Part shown: positions 23,742-31,064 of the stretch, in pieces | How the letters are laid out: each line of letters begins with the position of its first letter | How positions within the stretch are numbered: the first letter of the stretch is position 1 | Assembly (NCBI RefSeq): GCF_021729845.1 | Contig: NZ_CP063398.1 | Span: 186,001-250,000 of the forward strand | Source of the DNA: Rhizobium sp. SL42 | GTDB lineage: Bacteria; Pseudomonadota; Alphaproteobacteria; Rhizobiales; Rhizobiaceae | Direction of reading: 5' to 3' | DNA: 64,000 bases | The notes under the pieces: generated by a model | What the model saw: only the letters and a program-made list of their open reading frames with translations | What the model was told of the DNA's origin: nothing | Databases searched by the model: none | Position numbers and translations under genes: made by a program

Positions 23742-24553
23742 GCGGCCCTCCGTGCGAAAATCTTGTCGAGAAGGCTGCGCTTCTCGCCCGGAATGGTAAT
23801 CGGCAGGCTTTCGCCGGCGAGGCGACGTGCTGCATCAAAATAGGCCTGCGCCGGAATGCTGCGGGCATCGGCAAGCGTGACCGGCGCACCGATATTCGAT
23901 GCGCGCAGTACATCCATGCTCTCCGGAATGATGCCGAGCAACGGAATCGACAGGATTTCGAGCACGTCATCGACCTTCAGCATGTCCCCGCGCTGAGCGC
24001 GGTTGGCATCGTAACGAGTCAAAAGCAGATGCTTCTCGATGCGCTCGCCACGTTCCGCCTTCAAGGTCTTGGAATCCAAGAGGCCGATGATGCGGTCGGA
24101 ATCGCGCACCGACGAGACTTCCGGATTGGTCACGACCACCGCCATATCGGCGTGGCGCATGGCAAGCGTCGCACCGCGCTCGATCCCGGCGGGGCTGTCG
24201 CAGATGATCCAGTCGAAATACTTCTTCAGTTCACCGATAACCCGCTCGACGCCTTCGGCGGTCAGGTTATCCTTGTCGCGGGTCTGCGAGGCCGGCAACA
24301 GGAACAGAGTTTCGAGCCGCTTGTCGCGGATCAGCGCCTGCGGCAGTTTCGCATCGCCCTGGATGACGTTGACCAGATCATAGACGACCCGGCGTTCGGC
24401 ACCCATGACAAGATCGAGATTGCGCAAGCCGACGTCGAAATCGACGACAACAACCTTCTCGTTTCTTTGCGCAAGAGCCGCTCCCAGTGCGGCAGTCGAT
24501 GTGGTCTTGCCCACCCCACCCTTGCCTGAAGTTACAACAACTACCTTGCCCAT
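23738..24553 (-). CDS. minD: Septum site-determining ATPase MinD
   Basis: The 271-residue protein has the deviant Walker A motif KGGVGKTT with the signature Lys11 and Lys16, Walker B ([13 protein letters not shown]), and the MinD-type [10 protein letters not shown] and [10 protein letters not shown] segments. The C terminus ([12 protein letters not shown]) forms the amphipathic membrane-targeting helix. It binds the membrane as an ATP dimer and recruits MinC and MinE. The frame is open to 24592 but ATG 24553 (MGKVVVV) is the normal MinD start. It lies 35 bases after minC and overlaps minE. Confidence 0.96.
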   Translation of the reverse strand: MGKVVVVTSGKGGVGKTTSTAALGAALAQRNEKVVVVDFDVGLRNLDLVMGAERRVVYDLVNVIQGDAKLPQALIRDKRLETLFLLPASQTRDKDNLTAEGVERVIGELKKYFDWIICDSPAGIERGATLAMRHADMAVVVTNPEVSSVRDSDRIIGLLDSKTLKAERGERIEKHLLLTRYDANRAQRGDMLKVDDVLEILSIPLLGIIPESMDVLRASNIGAPVTLADARSIPAQAYFDAARRLAGESLPITIPGEKRSLLDKIFARRAA

Positions 24554-24588
24554 CTGTCTCTCCTGTGTAGCCCCGCTCAAATTCATCA

Positions 24589-25335
24589 TCACATCATCTT
24601 CTCAACTTGGATCGCATCGCCCTCAAGCCACAGTTGAACCGGCTTGCCACGCAGGTCCGGGTCCATGTCTTCGGTCATCGCGTAGACACCGTCGATCGCG
24701 ATCAGTTCGGATTCGAATTTTCGGCAAAAGATCCGTGCCTCGCCATTGCCGAGACACCCGGCAAGAGCGCGCCCGCGCAAGGCGCCGTAGATATGCACAG
24801 ATCCACCGGCAATCACTTCGGCACCCGACGCGACAGATCCGAGCACGGTGATGTCGCCTTGTGCAAAGACAATTGACTGCCCGGATCGCACCGGCTCACG
24901 CACCATCAGCGATGGCGCCGAAGCAGGATGTTCCGCCACGACCACAGGCTCGGCCGCAGGCGGCGCCACCGGCTTTGAGCCTTCGACCGGCATGTCCGAT
25001 TGCGGCACCTCATAGTCGGCCGCAGCCCGTCCGCCTTTCAGCGCCGGCGGCATTCCAGGTTCGATGAGCGAAGCACGTCCGCCCTCGATACCCATGATGC
25101 TGACATTGCGCGCCGAAAGTTCGGCGATCAGCGCCTTCAACTGGGAACGGTCGATCTCGATGTCAGATACATCCAGGACAACCGGTCGTCCGAGAAAGAA
25201 GCCTGCAGACCGTGCCGCCAGGTCGTCCAGTCGGATCAACCAGTCGTCGAGCGGCAGATCCGGCGCCAGGACGACTGCCAGGAAGGACCGACCTTTGATG
25301 CGGATGGAACGGGAATCGGTTAGCACTTTGGTCAT
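24589..25335 (-). CDS. minC: Septum site-determining protein MinC
   Basis: The 248-residue protein has a MinC N-terminal domain (about 1-100, IRIKGRSFLAVVLAPDLPLDDWL), a Pro/Ala-rich linker (about 110-145), and a C-terminal right-handed beta-helix domain (VRSGQSIVFAQGDITVLGSV, GAEVIAGGSVHIYGALRGRALAG). The RSGQ motif contacts MinD. It inhibits FtsZ polymerisation near the poles. It is first in minC-minD-minE; its promoter region holds a CtrA-type box and a GTAAAC dyad. Confidence 0.95.
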   Translation of the reverse strand: MTKVLTDSRSIRIKGRSFLAVVLAPDLPLDDWLIRLDDLAARSAGFFLGRPVVLDVSDIEIDRSQLKALIAELSARNVSIMGIEGGRASLIEPGMPPALKGGRAAADYEVPQSDMPVEGSKPVAPPAAEPVVVAEHPASAPSLMVREPVRSGQSIVFAQGDITVLGSVASGAEVIAGGSVHIYGALRGRALAGCLGNGEARIFCRKFESELIAIDGVYAMTEDMDPDLRGKPVQLWLEGDAIQVEKMM

Positions 25336-25339
25336 CTAC

Positions 25340-25356
25340 GTAAACAAATCGTTTAC
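25340..25356. promoter_or_regulatory. Inverted repeat GTAAAC-N5-GTTTAC upstream of minC
   Basis: GTAAACAAATCGTTTAC lies directly upstream of the minC start at 25335. The perfect 6-bp dyad could be a repressor site or a 5' UTR hairpin that affects minC translation. Confidence 0.4.
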
Positions 25357-25376
25357 GATTTCTAGCGCGGATATGG

Positions 25377-25391
25377 TTAACAAATGGTTAA
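25377..25391. promoter_or_regulatory. CtrA-type binding site upstream of minCDE
   Basis: TTAACAAATGGTTAA is an exact TTAA-N7-TTAA, the consensus for the alphaproteobacterial cell-cycle regulator CtrA, 42-56 bases before the minC start. In Sinorhizobium meliloti the min genes are known to be under CtrA control, so site and gene fit. Confidence 0.7.
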
Positions 25392-25500
25392 CGCGAGCGC
25401 TTTCGCGGCAGGAAAATTAACCGGCGCGCCAGCGACAATCCAAACGGCGACGACCTGCTTTCTTCGCTCTCGAACCGCGATTGTTGCAGAATGCCGGCCG

Positions 25501-27255
25501 TCACAGGCCCCTGATTTTATTGTCGGATGTCGCCGTTCGGGGAAGAATTTCGCCACCAACCTCGCCGTTTCGCACAGCGCCTCGAACCACTGTCCCGGAA
25601 AGCGCCGAGCGACGCTTCAGATGGTCGGCGAGACGCAGGGCCAAGGTCACGATCATCAGCGTCGGATTGGCATGACCAGCCGTCGGGAACACCGAACTTC
25701 CGGCAATGAACAGCCCGTCCACGCCATGCACCATACCATCGGCATCGACGACGCTCGTGGCCGGATCATCGCCCATCCGGGTCGTGCCAGATGGATGGGC
25801 CATATCCATGAATGCACCCGCTTGATCGTCATCGGCCAGAATCCAGTCTGCCAGACTTGGTTCCGGCAATGCCGCCGACTTGAATTCCGACTGCATCAAT
25901 CGTGCCAGTCGCTTGACGCTTTGCCGTTCCAGCGCGCCGATACGCCAGTCCACTCGGGCCATCGGAATTCCAAGCCGGTCGGTGGACGCAGAAAGCGTGA
26001 CCCGACTGTCAGGATTGGGCGGCTGTTCGACCATGACATCAAAGCGCAGTTCGTCGGATTTTCGCGGCAGGCCACGTTGCAGGACCTGCCGCTCGTAGAG
26101 GCCACGCGCCAGCATTGCCGGCGACCGAAGAACCGTCAAAAAGTCGCGCCCTGGTCGGCGTGATCCACGGGCCATACGCTTCAACGCAGCCCAGGGATCA
26201 TCGGGAGACAGTGTCTGGACTGGATAGGCCGCACAGTTGAGCAGCCCTTCCCGCGCCTGGATATCCGCACTGAGTGCCAATCCATGCAGGTAGAAATGGG
26301 TATGGCCCTTGTGAGTCAGGCCAAAAAAGCCGAACTGTCTTGCGACGGGTTGCAGAGCGTCACTCTTGAAACGGGCAATCACCGTGCGGGGATGATCGGC
26401 AAGATAGCGCCCCACGACATCCCTGCCGTTTCCGATGCCATGCGGCATGACGGAGTTCGACGCCAGGAGCATCCGTGCATTCTCTACACCGCCACAACAC
26501 AGCACAACGGTGCGCGCCTGAACCAGAACCCGGTGGTCGGCCAGGCTGCGAACCTCAAGCGAAGTCACGGCGCGGCCGGACGGCTCGACATTGATCCGCG
26601 TCACGGTCGCGTGGGTCAGGATTTCGATATTCGGCGCGCCAAGTGTACGGGCAAGCTCGACGAAACGAAACGGTTCACGCTTGACCGCACTCTGATGACT
26701 GAACTGCCAGAAGAAGGAACGCAGTTTTGTCTGGTCAAATTTCAGGTCTTCGGGGGGAGAGCGCAGATGGTCGCGCAGCCTGGCATCGTAGAGATTGGGG
26801 CCGAGGTTGAGCAAATCGCCGGCACGGTCGAAGAATGGTTCGAGGCTGTCACGCGCAATCGGCCAGCCGGAACCCGAAAGCCAGGAGCGCCGCTCGAAAT
26901 CGATCTTGTCGAAGGCCGCGCATTTGCCAACCCATGTATGGCTGCTGCCACCGACACAGCGATTGCGCAATTCGAAGGCCGGAATGTCGTTCAGCCAGGC
27001 AAGGCTGCCATCGTATCCGCGCCCCGGAGAAACGCGACCGTCTCCGGAGCGAGGTTCGCCGATATTCTCGACACGGTTGAGAACCTGGGCATCGTCTTCA
27101 AAATCAAATCCGCCACTTTCAACAATCAGCACCCGGATCTTCGAATGGGCCAGCTCGCGTGCAATCGCAAGGCCCGCCGGCCCCGCACCGATGATGGCAA
27201 CATCGGCATGAAACAGGGTGTCCTTCGCAGCGGTTCGCAGATCACGCACGCCCAT
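25501..27255 (-). CDS. GMC-family FAD-dependent oxidoreductase
   Basis: The protein (584 residues from 27255) opens its conserved part with the FAD-binding VAIIGAGPAGLAIARELA and VLIVESGGFDFE. It has GGSSHTWVGKCA (second GMC-like motif region) and ends with the GMC_oxred_C pattern HPSGTTRMGDDP...DADGMVHGVDGLFIAGSSVFPTAGHANPTLMIVTLALRLADHL. It would oxidise an alcohol or sugar using FAD. ATG 27255 is preferred (GAGG upstream); 27273 is possible and the open frame to 27375 looks non-coding upstream. It is divergent from the DegT-aminotransferase/PPTase pair, so it may tailor the NRPS-PKS product or an activated sugar. Confidence 0.85.
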   Translation of the reverse strand: MGVRDLRTAAKDTLFHADVAIIGAGPAGLAIARELAHSKIRVLIVESGGFDFEDDAQVLNRVENIGEPRSGDGRVSPGRGYDGSLAWLNDIPAFELRNRCVGGSSHTWVGKCAAFDKIDFERRSWLSGSGWPIARDSLEPFFDRAGDLLNLGPNLYDARLRDHLRSPPEDLKFDQTKLRSFFWQFSHQSAVKREPFRFVELARTLGAPNIEILTHATVTRINVEPSGRAVTSLEVRSLADHRVLVQARTVVLCCGGVENARMLLASNSVMPHGIGNGRDVVGRYLADHPRTVIARFKSDALQPVARQFGFFGLTHKGHTHFYLHGLALSADIQAREGLLNCAAYPVQTLSPDDPWAALKRMARGSRRPGRDFLTVLRSPAMLARGLYERQVLQRGLPRKSDELRFDVMVEQPPNPDSRVTLSASTDRLGIPMARVDWRIGALERQSVKRLARLMQSEFKSAALPEPSLADWILADDDQAGAFMDMAHPSGTTRMGDDPATSVVDADGMVHGVDGLFIAGSSVFPTAGHANPTLMIVTLALRLADHLKRRSALSGTVVRGAVRNGEVGGEILPRTATSDNKIRGL

Positions 27256-27509
27256 GCCTTCGCCCTCGGCCATCGTCCTCGCAGCTGCGTTTGTGCAGGC
27301 AGCCTGAGTGCTAACAAAACGGCTGCAACGTTGAAATTGTCCAATATGCTTAGCCTGAATGGCCATTCTACCCATTCAGGTCAGCCTGCTGGAGCGGCGC
27401 TGGCGCAAGCCTAAGCCGGATATCCATTTTGAAATGCATTCCGACAAATCCTAGACTTCCAGCCTTGACATAGATGGCCAGCGACATCGGCCAGGGGTTG
27501 GAGATTGGA

Positions 27510-28700
27510 ATGGCAAAGGTAGGCTTGCGCGAGTGGTTGGCAATCGCTCCCGTCATCGCATCAGGACGGCTGTCTCGCTATGGCGGCAGTGCCGGTAGCC
27601 CCCTCAACCGCTTCGAACGTGACTTCTCCGCCGCCTTCGGTGTCCAGCATACATTGGTGGTCAGCAGTGGCACCGGGGCGCTGATTGCAGCCCTTGCCGC
27701 CGCAGGCATCGGCCCGGGGGATGAGGTGCTGGTTCCTGCCTATACCTGGATCGCAACTGCCGCAGCACCCCTCGCCGTCGGAGCCGTTCCGGTGCTTGTC
27801 GAAATCGACCAGAGCCTGACGATCGATCCGACAGACATCCTGCGCAAGATCACCCCGAACACGCGCGCGATCATTCCCGTGCACATGGCCAATGTGGTCT
27901 GCGACATGGATACCATCATGCAGATCGCCAAGGATCACAATCTGCTGGTCATCGAAGATGCCTGCCAGGCCGTCGGCCTCACCTACAAAGGCAGGAAGGT
28001 CGGCACGATCGGTGATGCTGGTGCCTACAGTTTCAACCAGTTCAAGAATATCAACGTCGGTGAAGGCGGCGCAATCGTCACCAATGACGACCAGCTGTTT
28101 GCCCGCGCGCGCATGTACCACGACATAGGCGCGGTCTTTCGCGGACACCTGGACAACGCCAACGCGCCGCTGATCCCCGGCATCAACCTGAAGGCCAGCC
28201 AGATCCAGGGAGCCATGCTCAATGTCCAGCTGAAGAAGCTTGGCCCGATGCTGCGCCGGATGCGACAACGCTACGAGGCCATGGCAGACATCCTGACCTC
28301 CAAAGGCGGATTGCGCCTCATTCCGCAGCACGACGCGGCAAACGCTGCAGGTCTGCATGTGGTGTTCGACACCGAGGAGGAAGCCCGCGATTTTGCGGCC
28401 CGCAACAAGCGCGGCGTGCACCGGGTCTATGATTCAAGCCGCCATGTCTACACATTCTGGCAACCGATCCTGGAGCAGAGAACCATCCATCCGAAGCTCA
28501 ACCCTTATGCCTGGGCGGCGCGCCCGATGGACTACTCGCCGAAAGCCTGTCCGCGCTCGCTCGACATATTGAAGCGGACCTGCCGCGTCACGGTAGGGGA
28601 AAACTATCCGCTGGCGTTCATGCGTTTCATGGCCCGACGCATGGTCAAGGACCGGAGCATGTCGCTTGCTCCGCTTGCGACAAGCCCGGGCCTGTCCTAG
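27510..28700 (+). CDS. DegT/DnrJ/EryC1/StrS-family PLP aminotransferase
   Basis: The 396-residue protein shows VSSGTGALIAALAAAGIGPGDEVLVPAYTWIATA, VIEDACQAVG and the PLP-lysine region SFNQFKNINVGEGGAIVT (Lys179), all typical of the sugar or cyclitol aminotransferase family. These enzymes transaminate nucleotide-linked keto-sugars or cyclic ketones (for example AHBA or aminocyclitol precursors). ATG 27510 has GGAG upstream; ATG 27474 in the same frame is an alternative. The phosphopantetheinyl transferase follows after three bases, so the gene belongs to the NRPS-PKS island and may supply an unusual amino building block or amino sugar. Confidence 0.87.
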   Translation: MAKVGLREWLAIAPVIASGRLSRYGGSAGSPLNRFERDFSAAFGVQHTLVVSSGTGALIAALAAAGIGPGDEVLVPAYTWIATAAAPLAVGAVPVLVEIDQSLTIDPTDILRKITPNTRAIIPVHMANVVCDMDTIMQIAKDHNLLVIEDACQAVGLTYKGRKVGTIGDAGAYSFNQFKNINVGEGGAIVTNDDQLFARARMYHDIGAVFRGHLDNANAPLIPGINLKASQIQGAMLNVQLKKLGPMLRRMRQRYEAMADILTSKGGLRLIPQHDAANAAGLHVVFDTEEEARDFAARNKRGVHRVYDSSRHVYTFWQPILEQRTIHPKLNPYAWAARPMDYSPKACPRSLDILKRTCRVTVGENYPLAFMRFMARRMVKDRSMSLAPLATSPGLS

Positions 28701-28703
28701 CCG

Positions 28704-29450
28704 ATGCCTGTCGTCGACCCGGTCGCCGGCGTTCGCCAGATCGACATCTGGAACTGGTCTCTCGATATGCCTTGCGGAGAAGACGCCGGCACAGGCGCAT
28801 CTCTCTCTCAGGATGAGCTGGAGCGGGCGGCGCGATTTGTCAAACCACGTGATGCCCGGCGCTACCGGGCAGGCCGAACCGGGCTACGATCCATATTGGC
28901 AGACTATCTCGGGACTGCCCCGCAAGATCTCCGCTTTTCCTACAACGCGTTCGGCAAACCGGGCCTCGGTTCGATGGGGCAAGACCCACTTGAATTCAAT
29001 CTCAGCCATAGCGCCGATCAAGCCCTGCTCGCCGTATCCAGGGGCTTTCCGCTCGGGGTCGATATCGAAGAAATCAAGCCAATCGCGGAAGACGTGGCGG
29101 GGCATTTCTTCTCCGCTGCGGAATGCACCGAACTGAGATCCTATCCGGCTGCTGATCAAATGCCGGCCTTCTACCGTTGCTGGACCCGCAAGGAGGCCTT
29201 CGTCAAGGCACATGGCGCAGGGCTCTCGCTGGCGCTGGACCGCTTTGATGTATCGCTGTCGACAAGGCCGCAACAGCACCTGCGCAGACTTGATCCGGCA
29301 CTGGGCTCGGTACAGGACTGGACGGTCATGAACATCACCGTTTCAAAGGGCTTTTGTGCCGCCGTTGCAATCTTGACCGAGGGACAACTCGTTCAGTTGC
29401 GCTATTGCGGCGAATGGCGCGGGCGCCCGCGCATCGCATCTATGACATAG
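28704..29450 (+). CDS. Sfp-type 4'-phosphopantetheinyl transferase
   Basis: The 248-residue protein has the Sfp/AcpT signatures: FNLSHSADQALLAV, LGVDIEEI (Mg-binding Asp and Glu) and FYRCWTRKEAFVKAHGAGLSL (the W.kKEA.lKa.G motif). It transfers phosphopantetheine from CoA to the serines of the ACP and PCP domains encoded in the adjacent NRPS-PKS genes, making them active. It starts three bases after the DegT stop. Its last 49 bases overlap the GINT1-like gene, which ends on the opposite strand. Confidence 0.9.
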   Translation: MPVVDPVAGVRQIDIWNWSLDMPCGEDAGTGASLSQDELERAARFVKPRDARRYRAGRTGLRSILADYLGTAPQDLRFSYNAFGKPGLGSMGQDPLEFNLSHSADQALLAVSRGFPLGVDIEEIKPIAEDVAGHFFSAAECTELRSYPAADQMPAFYRCWTRKEAFVKAHGAGLSLALDRFDVSLSTRPQQHLRRLDPALGSVQDWTVMNITVSKGFCAAVAILTEGQLVQLRYCGEWRGRPRIASMT

Positions 29451-31063
29451 TGCCCGCCCGCCGCATCCATATGGTGGCAGGCGACAAGACCAGGGCTGAA
29501 GTCGGGCGTTATGGTTCGAACGCAGCGTTCCCGGAAACTATCAAGATCCAGCTGCTCGATTTCCATGATATTGAGGCCGTAGCCGTAAATCCCGAACTCA
29601 TTGCGCTGCGACGGTCGGTAGAGCTTGCCGTCCTGCACGAAAGGACGCCCCCCGTTTCGTGCAGTCGTGCTGTCGATGACGACGGGGTTGTTCCTGTGCG
29701 CCACGACCGTCTTCAGGTCCGGTCCATCCACTTCAAATATGTGCAATTCGCTGCAATGGTCCTCATAGGCGTGGAAATCGGATAGGTTTGTCAGAAGCCA
29801 CCACCGGCCATTGAACTGAGTGAGCGTGCTGTCGGCCGGCGACTGGCCTTCAAGGGCGGTCGAATGCAGTTCCCAGCGAAGCGGAAACTCGACACAGCGC
29901 CAGATTTCCAGACGTCTCGCCTGGTTGGTCTCCGGCATCATGAACAGTTGGCCATCATGGCGGAAGATGAATGGATAGGACAGGTGATGCGGGCAATTCA
30001 GGGCGATGCCCAACCGTTCGACCCGATTGCCGACGAGACGGCTCACTGCAATATGGGCCTTGCCGTCACCGGGCGCATAGGCCTCGTAAAACAGATAGAC
30101 CTCCCCTTCGTGCTCTAGCAGGAACGGATCCGCCCGGATCTCGTCCTTGTCCGGCGCGATCAGAACAGACTGGCGCGGATCAAAATCACGCGGGCTCCCC
30201 TGCCCGACATAAAGCGCCCAGACAGCAGCCCCTCCGCCGAACTTTGACTGCAACGCCTTGCAGCTGCGCGCCAGAAGTTCCGACGCAAGACCCCATCCAT
30301 ATCGCAGAAGTACTGAACCCGAAGGGGGATCCGAGCGGGCCTTGTCGGTAGCCCGGTTGCCAGATGGCTCGAGGCGACCGGTATCGGCGACGCGACGCAA
30401 CTCCCTCATGACGAGGGTCACGGCCCGTTCCTTGATGAAATCAGCGTTGCGGATCGCACTGAACTTGGTGTTGAACGCGGCGGCCACAAGAGTTTCATGC
30501 CGCAATGGGGCGCCGCGGCGGATATCGATGCGCATCTCGGTTGCGGGCCTGTTCTCGATCACGCCGGCATAACCCGACCAGTCGGTTCCTTCGCATGCCT
30601 CAGCCGAGAACGAAAAACGCCATTCTCCGAAACGAAGTCCCCCGACCACCCGGTCGGGCAGTTCGCCGGCGGCGAGGTTCAGCACAAGGTCGAGTTTCAG
30701 GGCGCCGATCTCATCCGAGACCGTCTCGTCGTCCTTGCCCGCCTCGCCGCTCCCCGAGGCGACCTGTCGGAACGGCAGTGTTGCTGGATCGAAATGCTGC
30801 GGCAGATAGGCAGATTGCCGTGCAAGGACGCTCCGTTCGATTGCCGACGCGAACCGCAAAAGTCGTGACGGCCTGACCGCGTCGTGCGAAGGCGGGCACA
30901 CCAGAACGGACACCAGCGCAAATCGGCTATCCGCCAGAATTCGATCGATGATGCGCAACTGCCAGTTTTCAAAGCCGTGTTGCCGATCGGTCAGGATTCC
31001 CAGCCGCAAGGTGGCGCTAGCCGATTGCGAGGCTATGTCAGTCGGCTTGGCAAAGCTGTCCAT
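29402..31063 (-). CDS. GINT1-like protein with N-terminal formyltransferase-like part
   Basis: The 553-residue protein has a weakly formyltransferase-like Rossmann half at about residues 15-200 (LRLGILTDRQHGFENWQLRIIDRIL, LVLNLAAGELP). From about 260 it has a beta-propeller with repeated motifs such as LIAPDKDEIRADPFLLEHEGEVYLFYEAY, LSYPFIFRHDGQLFMMPE, WWLLTN and GGRPFVQDGKLYRPSQ. This is the pattern of proteins named after plant glucosamine inositolphosphorylceramide transferase (GINT1) and resembles GH43/GH32 propellers. Function in bacteria is unknown; a role in sugar or sugar-peptide transfer is possible. ATG 31063 lies one base after the NRPS stop, so it is the last gene of the assembly-line operon. 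Confidence 0.7.
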   Translation of the reverse strand: MDSFAKPTDIASQSASATLRLGILTDRQHGFENWQLRIIDRILADSRFALVSVLVCPPSHDAVRPSRLLRFASAIERSVLARQSAYLPQHFDPATLPFRQVASGSGEAGKDDETVSDEIGALKLDLVLNLAAGELPDRVVGGLRFGEWRFSFSAEACEGTDWSGYAGVIENRPATEMRIDIRRGAPLRHETLVAAAFNTKFSAIRNADFIKERAVTLVMRELRRVADTGRLEPSGNRATDKARSDPPSGSVLLRYGWGLASELLARSCKALQSKFGGGAAVWALYVGQGSPRDFDPRQSVLIAPDKDEIRADPFLLEHEGEVYLFYEAYAPGDGKAHIAVSRLVGNRVERLGIALNCPHHLSYPFIFRHDGQLFMMPETNQARRLEIWRCVEFPLRWELHSTALEGQSPADSTLTQFNGRWWLLTNLSDFHAYEDHCSELHIFEVDGPDLKTVVAHRNNPVVIDSTTARNGGRPFVQDGKLYRPSQRNEFGIYGYGLNIMEIEQLDLDSFRERCVRTITPDFSPGLVACHHMDAAGGHYVIDAMRGRPRHSPQ

Positions 31064-31064
31064 C

